This document shows positions 1 through 7,033 of a DNA stretch of 18,550 nucleotides, one piece after another. The notes beneath the pieces are model-generated. The model saw nothing but the letters and a program-made list of their open reading frames with translations. It searched no databases and was not told where the DNA came from. This DNA is from CAYURR01 sp964446745 (lineage in GTDB: Bacteria; Bacillota; Clostridia; Lachnospirales; WQUN01), in assembly GCA_964446745.1 (NCBI GenBank), contig CAYURR010000039.1, positions 1 to 18,550 of the forward strand, given 5' to 3'. The first letter of the stretch is position 1, and every line of letters begins with the position of its first letter. Both the position numbers and the translations under genes were made by a program.

Positions 1-90
1 AACCGTCGTGCATTTTATACCACGTGCGCTGTTCAAGCTATAGGGCTAACATTTTGTACACCAATATATATAGAATCTTTCTGGCAAATG
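1..90. other. Left-edge intergenic stretch, no gene seen
   Basis: I see no coding frame with a ribosome site here and no convincing RNA gene. A TTGTAC at 54-59 followed by TAGAAT at 71-76 resembles promoter boxes, but the spacer is only 11 bases. The stretch is probably the tail of an intergenic region whose left gene lies outside the window. Confidence 0.5.
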
Positions 91-119
91 TTTACATTTA
101 GTTCGTCAGTGACTATAAT
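91..119 (+). promoter_or_regulatory. Sigma-A promoter for the surface protein leader
   Basis: TTTACA (91-96) and a perfect TATAAT (114-119) are separated by 17 bases, the optimal spacing. The predicted start of transcription is near 126. That is about 130 bases upstream of the surface-protein ATG, leaving a leader that contains the hairpin at 171-201. Confidence 0.8.
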
Positions 120-170
120 ATAACTGAAAGATGTGCTTGCGGAGATATTGCGCCATTTGCTTAATAAATA

Positions 171-201
171 CCCGAGCGGTTTTTATCGTTCGGGCATTTT
201 T
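171..201 (+). terminator. Intrinsic terminator or attenuator inside the leader
   Basis: CCCGAGCG (171-178) pairs with CGTTCGGG (187-194) with one G-U pair and an 8-base loop, followed by CATTTTT. It lies about 45 bases downstream of the predicted transcription start and about 55 bases before the surface-protein ATG. It could therefore end a short RNA of about 75 nt or attenuate the downstream gene. I see no clear antiterminator partner upstream. Confidence 0.65.
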
Positions 202-257
202 GGCAATACACATTTCCCGCTTACACATAGATTAAAAATAAAAAAGGAGGTATTAGC

Positions 258-2294
258 ATGAAGGCAAAAGTAAGGGTCTTCGCATACATCGTTGCTGCTG
301 CTGTGACAATCAACGCATCAGCTATCAGCGTTTATGCAGATGATGCGAGCAGCGCAATCGAAAACGCCGTAAGCGAAGCCATTACCAATGGTATCGAAAG
401 CGTTACGAAAGACGACGGCACCGCATTGACCGACGAAGAGAAGGCCTATTTGCATGAGCAGAACTACAATGCTGCCAAGGAAGCCGCTGAAACGGATTAC
501 AACGAATTCGTAAACAGTGACGAGTACAAGGCTGCAGACGAGGCTTATCAGATGGAGCAGAAGGCTATAGCCGAAAAGGCCGCCGAAAAGGAAAAGGCCG
601 AAGCCGAGAATAAAGCGAAGCTTGAAGCTGAGAATTATGCATCGGTAGAAGAGTACGAAGCCGCATTGGCACAGTACGAGGCTGATAAAGCCGCTTTCGA
701 AGCCGCTGAGCAACAGAAGGTGGATTTAGTAGCAAAGCTCAACGAAGGTATCAAGGAAGCCAACGACCTTGCAAAAGCAGCCGCTGAAGTTATAAACGCT
801 AAGCTGCAAGCTGCTGCAGATGCCATTAATGCGAAGTTAAGCGCAAAGGCAGAGAAAGACGCTATCTCAAAGGCCGAGAAAGAATTTTATGAATCCCAAG
901 AGTATAAAGATTATCTTGAGGAGAAGGCTGCATATGAGAGTCTTTTAGCCGATTATAACAAAGCCATAGATGACTACAACACAAAAATGGCTGAGTACGA
1001 AGCAGAAAAAGCGGCTTATGACAACGACAAAACCGCATATGATGAAGCCGTAGAGAAGTATAACGCATATCAAGAGGAGAAGGAGAAATTTGAGGCTGAT
1101 CAAGCCAAATTTGACGATATCTCCAAAAATCCTCCTGCAGCAAAAAGCACAAACGGCGGAATGGATCAGGAATATGCTCATATTATCCACAATCCTACCG
1201 TTCACGGAATAAATCCGACCGGCGTAAAGAACGCTTGGTTGGTTCTTGAGTATCCGGCAGATGCGAATGGCTCAAAGGGTTATGACACATTGGAACTGGA
1301 TATCAAGAATAACAAGTTTGAAGAAAAAACCGGTAAGGAATCGGGATACAAGGTAACAGTGCTTAAGGTTTTGATGGAGGATGGCTCCATTAGATATTAC
1401 GCTCTAACCTACACAGGAAACAGCGGAAGCAACGGCGACAGCGGTAATTTTGATCTGGGAGAGCTCCTTGCTTCGACACCAAAGGATCCCGGAAATCCTC
1501 CTCCCGCTCCCGGCACAGCTCCTACAGCACCCACCTTGCCCGACAAGGTAGAGGACTTTACAGCTACTGCTCCTGCCGAGATAAAGTTCAATTCGGAAGG
1601 TATAGAATGGTCTTACAAAGCGGTTGAACCTAAGCAAATAACAGCTAAAGAAATCCCGTTGCAGTCTTACACGATGGCTACCTACCGCGAATTCAACTAC
1701 CTTGTATTCGCTCCGGATGTAGAGATACCAGCCGCTGTGTTGGCAAAACCTGTTTGGGTATGGGACGGCTTTAACTGGAACTGGACATTACCGAATCCTC
1801 CGGCTAACGAGGAAGGTAACACAGACGGTGACGTAACCACAGATGGTCCCGACGATACAACTATTCCGGACACCGACGCTCCTACCCCGCCTCCGGCACC
1901 TCCGGCAGACACTGAGCCCGGTACAGTATTTGCACCGGTTGAAACAACACCGGCAGGTCCCGCTGCTGCACCCGCAACGACTGACACAACCCCGGCTGAG
2001 GAACCCGCTACTGTAGATATTACAGAGCCGGATACACCTTTGGCCGACGCACCCGAGATCGTTATCCGTGAGGAAGACATCCCGCTGAACGAAACACCTG
2101 TTGAGCTGGAGATCCCCGAGGACGACGTACCGTTGGGCGAGATGACAGATGACCTCGACATCGAAGATGATGAGGTTCCCCTGGGCGATATGCCTGCTAC
2201 CGGCGACGCAGCCGCTGCAGCATCCTTAGGTTTCCTGTCTTCCCTTACTCTTCTTGGCGCAGCTTTCTTCGGCAAGAAGGTTAAGAAGAACTAA
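258..2294 (+). CDS. LPXTG-type (MPATG) cell-wall-anchored coiled-coil surface protein
   Basis: A 678-aa secreted protein, probably anchored to peptidoglycan by a sortase. Residues 1-27 form a signal peptide with cleavage predicted after VYA. Residues about 50-290 are rich in Ala, Glu, Lys and regularly spaced Tyr, giving a long alpha-helical coiled coil that recalls the alanine-rich stalk of streptococcal antigen I/II proteins. About 295-400 and 430-520 look globular and beta-rich, with a Trp-rich patch near 503-515. About 520-600 is Pro/Thr/Asp-rich wall-spanning sequence. Four repeats of about 16 residues run into the sorting motif MPATG at 645-649, followed by a hydrophobic segment and a KKVKKN tail. 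The AAGGAGG site at 244-250 fixes the ATG. The first position of LPXTG is Met. No sortase is in the window, and the ligand or function is unknown. The gene is monocistronic, bounded by terminators on both sides. Confidence 0.9.
   Translation: MKAKVRVFAYIVAAAVTINASAISVYADDASSAIENAVSEAITNGIESVTKDDGTALTDEEKAYLHEQNYNAAKEAAETDYNEFVNSDEYKAADEAYQMEQKAIAEKAAEKEKAEAENKAKLEAENYASVEEYEAALAQYEADKAAFEAAEQQKVDLVAKLNEGIKEANDLAKAAAEVINAKLQAAADAINAKLSAKAEKDAISKAEKEFYESQEYKDYLEEKAAYESLLADYNKAIDDYNTKMAEYEAEKAAYDNDKTAYDEAVEKYNAYQEEKEKFEADQAKFDDISKNPPAAKSTNGGMDQEYAHIIHNPTVHGINPTGVKNAWLVLEYPADANGSKGYDTLELDIKNNKFEEKTGKESGYKVTVLKVLMEDGSIRYYALTYTGNSGSNGDSGNFDLGELLASTPKDPGNPPPAPGTAPTAPTLPDKVEDFTATAPAEIKFNSEGIEWSYKAVEPKQITAKEIPLQSYTMATYREFNYLVFAPDVEIPAAVLAKPVWVWDGFNWNWTLPNPPANEEGNTDGDVTTDGPDDTTIPDTDAPTPPPAPPADTEPGTVFAPVETTPAGPAAAPATTDTTPAEEPATVDITEPDTPLADAPEIVIREEDIPLNETPVELEIPEDDVPLGEMTDDLDIEDDEVPLGDMPATGDAAAAASLGFLSSLTLLGAAFFGKKVKKN
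2034..2204 (+). repeat. Four tandem 15-16-residue acidic repeats abutting the sorting motif
   Basis: Residues 593-649 of the surface protein hold four copies of a unit beginning x-P-L: TPLAD, IPLNE, VPLGE and VPLGD. They start at residues 593, 608, 624 and 640. Each full unit ends in a run of acidic residues. The last copy is cut short and merges directly with MPATG. This acidic spacer just before the sorting signal would sit at the inner face of the wall. Confidence 0.75.
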
Positions 2295-2316
2295 GTATTG
2301 AATTAATAAACAATTT

Positions 2317-2351
2317 AAGGGTATCGGATTTCTCCGGTATCCTTATTTTTT
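2317..2351 (+). terminator. Intrinsic terminator after the surface protein gene
   Basis: An 11-bp stem, AAGGGTATCGG (2317-2327) with CCGGTATCCTT (2334-2344), has two G-U pairs and a 6-base loop, and is followed by ATTTTTT. It begins 23 bases after the stop codon. Confidence 0.85.
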
Positions 2352-2400
2352 GCCTATCCGAACGAAATATACATCTGTCTGGAAAGAACCAAAGAATCAT

Positions 2401-2429
2401 TTGCCATAGCTTACATAGTGCGATATCAT
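2401..2429 (+). promoter_or_regulatory. Sigma-A promoter for the isomerase-nitroreductase-lipid kinase operon
   Basis: TTGCCA (2401-2406) and TATCAT (2424-2429) each match the consensus at five of six positions and have a 17-base spacer. Transcription would start near 2436. This rules out an in-frame ATG at 2418 and supports the ATG at 2466. Confidence 0.7.
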
Positions 2430-2465
2430 ATCGAGGAAAACCATTATTTTTATAGGGGGATACAC

Positions 2466-3230
2466 ATGCAGAGATTACCGATAGCATTGGAGCTCTATTC
2501 AATCAGAGACGAATTATTTTTGGATCTTATGGGTTCACTAAAAAAGGTAAAGGCAATGGGTTATGACGGCGTTGAATTCTTTGGCGGTCATGGCTTCCCG
2601 GCCGAGGACGTTGTAAATGCACTCGCAGAAACCGGCTTATCGTTATGCGGCTGGCATACGGGTTGGGACATGCTCTCAAAGGAAAAGATAGACGACACAA
2701 TCGCATACAACAAGGCCGTTGGCAATAAATATATCATCATCCCGGGCATCGGTGGTTTAAACACGGCTGCGGATTGGTATAATTTTGCTAAAGAGGTAAA
2801 CCGCATCGCCATAAAGCTCAAGGAGCATGGTATGGCTACAGGCTATCACAACCACGCGTTTGAGTTCCAGCCTGTTGACGGAGAGTTGCCTTGGGAAATA
2901 TTCTTCAAGAGCACATCACAAGAGGTCATAATGCAGATCGACACCGGCAACGCAGCCAGCGGCAACGCAGATTTCCGCGAATGGGTCAAGAAGTTCCCGG
3001 GACGCAGCAAGACCGTACACCTGAAGCCATATTCAAAGAAGGACGGCTTTGACACGATGATCGGCACAGATGACACGAACTGGGGCGAGGCATACAGGAT
3101 GTGCCGTGATCTGGGCGGTGCTGAATGGTTGGTCGTAGAATACGAATCAGATAAGCTGCCGCAGCTCGAGGGAGCTCAGAAGTGCATCGAGGCACTGAGG
3201 TCCTTGGAGGCGCAAGGCGCGTTTTATTAA
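2466..3230 (+). CDS. Sugar phosphate isomerase/epimerase (xylose isomerase-like TIM barrel)
   Basis: A 254-aa cytosolic protein of the AP-endonuclease-2/xylose-isomerase TIM-barrel superfamily (IolE- and YcjR-like), which isomerises, epimerises or dehydrates sugars and inositols using a divalent metal. Visible family signs are the opening ALELYSIRDE (strand 1), GYDGVEFFGG (31-41), GYHNHAFEF (126-134), the likely metal ligands Asp159 in QIDTGN and His185 in VHLKPY, and Glu225/Glu227 in VVEYE near the C-terminus. The length is usual for the family. An AGGGGGA site precedes the ATG at 2466; an earlier in-frame ATG at 2418 lies inside the promoter and has no ribosome site. It is first in an operon with a nitroreductase and a lipid kinase. 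The exact substrate cannot be read from the sequence. Confidence 0.9.
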   Translation: MQRLPIALELYSIRDELFLDLMGSLKKVKAMGYDGVEFFGGHGFPAEDVVNALAETGLSLCGWHTGWDMLSKEKIDDTIAYNKAVGNKYIIIPGIGGLNTAADWYNFAKEVNRIAIKLKEHGMATGYHNHAFEFQPVDGELPWEIFFKSTSQEVIMQIDTGNAASGNADFREWVKKFPGRSKTVHLKPYSKKDGFDTMIGTDDTNWGEAYRMCRDLGGAEWLVVEYESDKLPQLEGAQKCIEALRSLEAQGAFY

Positions 3231-3263
3231 GCCGATACAAATACAATAACTCGGGAGGTATTT

Positions 3264-3827
3264 ATGCAAAACGAAACCATCAAGAGTATTATGGAACGCC
3301 GCAGTACGCGGGCATATGAGCCCGAGCAGATCAAGGACGAAGAACTACAAACCATCATCGAATGCGGCTTGTGGGCACCCAGTGCGATGAATCTGCAGAG
3401 CTGGCATTTTACTGTTATACAAAACGCTGATCTAATAGACTGGATGAACGAGCAGGTCAGACCCAAGCTGCCTCCGGAGGCCACCGAACGCATGAAAGGC
3501 CGTTTTAACGGCAGGGATGATTTCTCGATCTTTTACGGTGCGCCTACACTTATCTTGGTATCGGGCGACAGCGCAAACGGCTCTGCCGCATCGGATTGTG
3601 GCTTTGCTACGGAGAACATGTGCCTCGCTGCGCATTCGCTCGGCATAGGCTCATGCATCGTCGGTCTGGCTACTTTGGTATTTGATGACGAAAACGCCGC
3701 TGAGTATATCGAGGAGCTCGGCGTTCCGAGTGGTTACAAGCCGTTTTATGCGATTGCACTGGGTTATCCGGCTATGGAAATGCCCAAGCCCGCCCGCGTG
3801 GACGGCAAGGTAAACTATATAAAATGA
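3264..3827 (+). CDS. Nitroreductase family FMN-dependent oxidoreductase
   Basis: A 187-aa protein of the nitroreductase/FMN-reductase fold, which uses FMN and NAD(P)H to reduce nitro groups, quinones or related acceptors. Family signs are ERRSTRAYEP at 11-20 (FMN-phosphate-binding Arg residues), APSAMNLQSWHF at 38-49, the GIGSCIVG stretch in the second half (FMN-binding glycines), and the closing ALGYP motif. The length fits the short single-domain class that works as a homodimer, without an added ferredoxin domain. GGGAGGT lies just before the ATG. The gene starts 33 bases after the isomerase stop, and its stop overlaps the next start by 4 bases, so it is translationally linked to the lipid kinase. 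The natural substrate is unknown. Confidence 0.93.
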   Translation: MQNETIKSIMERRSTRAYEPEQIKDEELQTIIECGLWAPSAMNLQSWHFTVIQNADLIDWMNEQVRPKLPPEATERMKGRFNGRDDFSIFYGAPTLILVSGDSANGSAASDCGFATENMCLAAHSLGIGSCIVGLATLVFDDENAAEYIEELGVPSGYKPFYAIALGYPAMEMPKPARVDGKVNYIK

Positions 3828-4717
3828 TGAAAAAACCGCGTGCGCTTGTGATCGTAAACCCCGTGGCCGGGCGTCGAAAGGCCAATAACCTATTATACCG
3901 CATCAATGAGGCGTTCCTTCGCAGGGGATTTGGCACGTCTTATTTCATCACGGGCAAATCCGGCGAAGCTACGGAGCTCGTCATCGAAAACGGTGAGCAT
4001 TACGACCGTGTTGTTTGCTGTGGCGGCGACGGGACTTTGAATGAGGTCATAAAGGGTATATTGGTATCGGGCTTGGATCTGCCGATCGGCTATATCCCGA
4101 CCGGAACCACGAATGATCTCGCGCACGCATTGAACATGCCTACGAACTATATCGACGCGATCGACACGGCTTGCGGTAAAAACTACCGCTGCCATGATGT
4201 CGGTGAATTCGACGAGGGGCTGTATTTTTCCTATACAGCCTCTTTCGGCGCGTTCACAAAGGTATCCTATGAGACCCCGCAATGGCTCAAGAACACCTTC
4301 GGGCGTTTGGCATATCTCGCGAACGGGGTCAAGAGCCTCAGCGAGATAACGAGCCGATCCGCTCATGTATACAGCAACGGTCTCGAGGTCACAGGTGATT
4401 TTATATTCGGTTGCGTGACGAACTCGACAGTCATCGGCGGCCTGTTAAAGATCCCCGGTGAGGACGTTCGTTTCGACGACGGACTATTTGAGGTGCTGCT
4501 CGTGCGTAGACCCGAGACCCTCGAGGAGCTCACGGATATATTTAACGGTATCATGAACAACGACTACAGTGGCGAAAACGTGACCCGTTTCACGACCTCG
4601 CATGTGGTATTCGACTTCGACGACGAAACCGAATGGACCATAGACGGCGAATTCGGAGGCACAAAAAAGCGCACACAGATAAAGAATCTGCCGTGCGCGG
4701 TAAAGTTCATATGTTGA
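3824..4717 (+). CDS. Diacylglycerol kinase family lipid kinase (YegS/DgkB-like)
   Basis: A 297-aa soluble lipid kinase of the DAGK catalytic-domain family, which phosphorylates diacylglycerol or related lipids and recycles headgroup-free lipid back to phosphatidate. N-terminal domain motifs are VNPVAGRRK (11-19), the nucleotide-binding GGDGTLNE (67-74) and PTGTTND (92-98). The C-terminal beta domain shows DGLFEVLLVRRP and the closing WTIDGEFGG, whose Glu is conserved in the family. Its start ATG overlaps the nitroreductase stop as ATGA, typical of translational coupling. A second ATG one codon later cannot be excluded. The family is usually peripheral to the inner face of the membrane. No terminator is obvious after the stop, so some read-through into the dapA promoter region is possible. 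Confidence 0.93.
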   Translation: MMKKPRALVIVNPVAGRRKANNLLYRINEAFLRRGFGTSYFITGKSGEATELVIENGEHYDRVVCCGGDGTLNEVIKGILVSGLDLPIGYIPTGTTNDLAHALNMPTNYIDAIDTACGKNYRCHDVGEFDEGLYFSYTASFGAFTKVSYETPQWLKNTFGRLAYLANGVKSLSEITSRSAHVYSNGLEVTGDFIFGCVTNSTVIGGLLKIPGEDVRFDDGLFEVLLVRRPETLEELTDIFNGIMNNDYSGENVTRFTTSHVVFDFDDETEWTIDGEFGGTKKRTQIKNLPCAVKFIC

Positions 4718-4767
4718 AAAACCTCACAAAACCCCCTATTTACAAGGCTTAGAGGATGTTCACTTTA

Positions 4768-4796
4768 TTGACATGAAGAACATATAATGCTATAGT
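4768..4796 (+). promoter_or_regulatory. Extended -10 sigma-A promoter of the dapA operon
   Basis: A perfect TTGACA (4768-4773) lies 17 bases from TATAGT (4791-4796). The -10 is preceded by TGC, making an extended -10 (TGCTATAGT). Predicted transcription starts near 4803, giving a leader of about 37 bases. That is too short for a lysine riboswitch or a T-box. Confidence 0.8.
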
Positions 4797-4839
4797 TGGA
4801 ATGATACCAAGCTTTTTTCATTTCTTAAGGGGGATTACC

Positions 4840-5721
4840 ATGGAACTCTTCAGAGGTTCGGGTGTGGCGTTAGTGACGCCGTTTCATGACGACGGTTCGA
4901 TAAATTTCGAAAGCTACGAGCGATTGATACAATTTCATCTCGACAACGGAACAGACGCGATCATTGCCTGCGGCACCACAGGCGAGCCGTCCACACTCAC
5001 AGATGACGAACAGATAGATGCAATAGCATTTGCCGTAAAGGTTGTAAACAAAAAGATCCCTGTCATAGCGGGTGCCGGCAGCAACGACACCGCACACGGG
5101 GTCAATCTGTGCAAGCGCGTACAACAGGCCGGAGCAGACGGCTTACTGCTTGTTACACCGTATTACAACAAAACCACGCCTAAGGGCCTCGTGGAGCATT
5201 ACTCCAAGATAGCCGCAGCCGTGGATCTTCCGATAATCTACTACAATGTACCGGGGCGTTCGGGCCTGAACGTAACACCGCAGCTGGCGCTCGCACTGTC
5301 AAAGATCGAGAACGTCGTAGCCGTAAAGGAAGCGAGCTTCAACATCGTGCAGATCGCCGAGGTCGCCGAATTGTGCGGTGACAATCTGACAATCTATTCA
5401 GGAAACGACGAGCATATCGTTCCGGTGCTGTCATTGGGCGGCAAGGGCGTCATTTCCGTACTGGCTAACGTAGCGCCGCAGCAGACACATGACATGGTCA
5501 TGAGCTACCTAAACGGCGATACAAAGGAGAGCCTGCGCCTCCAGCTTGAGTACCTTCCACTGATTCGCACACTGTTTTCGGAGGTAAACCCTATCCCCGT
5601 CAAGGAAGCCCTGAATATGATGGGCTATGGCGTAGGCGGATACCGCCTGCCATTGACTACGATGGAGGATAAGAATAAAGCCGAACTCAAGCGCGTACTT
5701 GAAAACTACAAAATGATTTAA
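4840..5721 (+). CDS. dapA: 4-hydroxy-tetrahydrodipicolinate synthase DapA
   Basis: DapA condenses pyruvate with aspartate semialdehyde, the first committed step of the diaminopimelate/lysine branch. The 293-aa length is typical. Visible active-site residues are Thr46-Thr47 in CGTTGEPSTL, Tyr135 in IIYYNVPGR, Arg140, and the Schiff-base Lys163 in VVAVKEAS. The chosen ATG follows AAGGGGG at 4827-4833. The in-frame ATG at 4801 lies at the predicted transcription start and would add 13 residues unlike the family, so it is rejected. It is followed by dapB after 29 bases, and the two form a classic operon for peptidoglycan precursor synthesis. No lysine-responsive leader is visible, so control would be at the promoter or by feedback on the enzyme. 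Confidence 0.97.
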   Translation: MELFRGSGVALVTPFHDDGSINFESYERLIQFHLDNGTDAIIACGTTGEPSTLTDDEQIDAIAFAVKVVNKKIPVIAGAGSNDTAHGVNLCKRVQQAGADGLLLVTPYYNKTTPKGLVEHYSKIAAAVDLPIIYYNVPGRSGLNVTPQLALALSKIENVVAVKEASFNIVQIAEVAELCGDNLTIYSGNDEHIVPVLSLGGKGVISVLANVAPQQTHDMVMSYLNGDTKESLRLQLEYLPLIRTLFSEVNPIPVKEALNMMGYGVGGYRLPLTTMEDKNKAELKRVLENYKMI

Positions 5722-5750
5722 CGACTAAGTTTTTACTTTCAGAGGTTAAT

Positions 5751-6518
5751 ATGCCAAAGATTATTTTGAACGGATATATGGGAAAGATGGGCCGCGTCAT
5801 ACGTTCCTTGTCAGAAAACGACAAGGACTGTGAGATCGTAGCGGGCATAGATATCGCACCGGCCGGAAGCGCTTCGCCGTTTCCGTCGTATGCGAGCATC
5901 TTTGACTGCGCGGTCGGCGCGGATGTCATAATAGATTTCAGCATTGCCGACGCGGTGTCCGACGTAGTCGAATACGCGGTCAAGACAAAGACGCCTGCGG
6001 TAATTTGCAGCACGGGTCTCTCACAGAAGATTATAGATGCGATCACCGACGCGTCAAAGCATGTCGCTATGTTTCGCTCAGCGAATATGAGCATGGGTAT
6101 AAACCTCATTGCCTCTATCATAAAAAAGATTTCACCGGTGTTAAATGATTCAAACTTCGATATAGAGATCGTCGAGCGCCACCATAACCAGAAGATTGAC
6201 GCGCCGAGCGGTACCGCCATCTTGCTTTACGAAGCCGCCAATACAGCGCTCGATAATACGATGCGACCTGTTTACGATCGTTCCCAGCTGCGTGAAAAGC
6301 GCACGCGTAACGAAATAGGCATACACGCGATCCGAGGCGGTAATATCGTCGGCGATCACAATGTGATATTCGCGGGCAAGGACGAGGTCATAGAGCTTTC
6401 GCACAGTGCGGGCTCAAAGGACGTGTTCGCGGTGGGTGCTCTAAACGCTGCGAAATATTTAGTCGGTAAACCGCCGGGCTTATATACGATGGAGGATATG
6501 ATGGAGGCATTGTTATAA
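5751..6518 (+). CDS. dapB: 4-hydroxy-tetrahydrodipicolinate reductase DapB
   Basis: DapB reduces the DapA product to tetrahydrodipicolinate with NAD(P)H. The 255-aa length is normal. The nucleotide-binding loop reads NGYMGKMGR (7-15), a mild variant of GxxGRMG. The dihydrodipicolinate-binding signature VERHHNQKIDAPSGTA is at 141-156, with His144-His145 and Lys148 in the expected catalytic positions. IRGGNIVGDH and the closing helices match the family. A weak AGAGG sits 5 bases before the ATG. Its stop codon overlaps the start of the next gene by one base (TAATG), indicating translational coupling to the RlmH-like protein. Confidence 0.96.
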   Translation: MPKIILNGYMGKMGRVIRSLSENDKDCEIVAGIDIAPAGSASPFPSYASIFDCAVGADVIIDFSIADAVSDVVEYAVKTKTPAVICSTGLSQKIIDAITDASKHVAMFRSANMSMGINLIASIIKKISPVLNDSNFDIEIVERHHNQKIDAPSGTAILLYEAANTALDNTMRPVYDRSQLREKRTRNEIGIHAIRGGNIVGDHNVIFAGKDEVIELSHSAGSKDVFAVGALNAAKYLVGKPPGLYTMEDMMEALL

Positions 6519-6898
6519 TGCGCCTGACGATATCCCTACCCAAAACACAAATAAGAAAAACAATGGCGGCTGCGATTGCCGAATACAGCAAACGCCTCAG
6601 CCGCTTTTGCAATCTGAGCCTTAACTACGGCTCGGATATATACACGGTGCTCTCGTGCACCACAGAAAACATTTCTTCCACGGAGCTTGCCCAGATCATC
6701 GAGCGGATGAGGGTAGGCTCCGTTTCTGATTTGCGGGTCATGCTCTATGCCCAGGATCAACCTGTCGTTTTCACTGTAAACGAAAAGACATACTTGCTGT
6801 CGACTGCCGGATTGCCTTTTGATGTACAGGTTGTTATAATCTTAGAACAGATATATAGAGCCTTTAAAATCATACACGGGGAAACATACCATAAATAA
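6518..6898 (+). CDS. Degenerate RlmH-like protein (SPOUT methyltransferase fold, SAM motif missing)
   Basis: This 126-aa protein resembles RlmH, the SPOUT enzyme that methylates pseudouridine 1915 of 23S rRNA. The family match is clearest at the ends: EYSKRLSRFCNL (22-32) parallels the RlmH helix EYxKRLxRYxxL, and EQIYRAFKIIHGETYHK (110-126) is the near-invariant RlmH C-terminus. In the middle, VLSCTTENISSTELA (44-58) parallels the LDxxGxxxSSExxA segment. True RlmH is about 155-160 aa and has a glycine-rich SAM loop (GGxxG) after a strand like ITFVI. Here the equivalent strand, DLRVMLY (71-77), is followed by AQDQP, without glycines. About 30 residues between the N-terminal helix and the central strand are also missing. 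Catalysis is therefore doubtful. It is coupled to dapB by TAATG. Either an alternative role or slow loss of function is possible. Confidence 0.82.
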   Translation: MRLTISLPKTQIRKTMAAAIAEYSKRLSRFCNLSLNYGSDIYTVLSCTTENISSTELAQIIERMRVGSVSDLRVMLYAQDQPVVFTVNEKTYLLSTAGLPFDVQVVIILEQIYRAFKIIHGETYHK

Positions 6899-6924
6899 TT
6901 CTGACAAAAATTTGTAACATCTTG

Positions 6925-6953
6925 TTGACAGTGAATTTCAATCTTTGTATAAT
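6925..6953 (+). promoter_or_regulatory. Consensus sigma-A promoter of the NlpC/P60 hydrolase
   Basis: TTGACA (6925-6930) and TATAAT (6948-6953) are both perfect consensus hexamers with a 17-base spacer. Transcription would begin near 6960, giving a leader of about 74 bases before the TTG start. A second copy of the motif TTTGTRTAATAAT occurs just downstream at about 6977-6989. Confidence 0.88.
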
Positions 6954-7033
6954 AATCCCGTCAACGTTTCTTAACATTTGTGTAATAATATTTAGTAACA
7001 ACACACCGGCAACAATACAAAGGAGGAACAAGA

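Noticed and set aside
131..235. A 34-codon leader ORF starting MCLRRYC, spanning the leader hairpin
   Set aside because: Its ATG is only about 5 bases after the predicted transcription start, leaving no room for a ribosome site, and there is no run of a single amino acid to suggest attenuation.
1697..2275. A 192-codon open frame on the minus strand
   Set aside because: It is antisense to the surface protein's Pro/Thr/Asp-rich tail, is rich in Ser/Gly/Val as expected from complementing those codons, and has no ribosome site or family match.
4783..4788. TATAAT near TTGACA upstream of dapA
   Set aside because: The spacer is 9 bases, too short. The TATAGT at 4791 with a 17-base spacer and TGC extension is the better -10.
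4718..4839. Lysine riboswitch or T-box upstream of dapA
   Set aside because: The predicted leader is about 37 bases and shows no aptamer-like folding or T-box motif.
5687..6220. A 177-codon minus-strand frame over dapB
   Set aside because: dapB on plus has full family motifs; the antisense frame has none and no ribosome site.
6899..7033. WalR boxes controlling the wall hydrolase
   Set aside because: Several TGTAA-like half-sites exist, but no pair with the 5-base spacing of the described motif.
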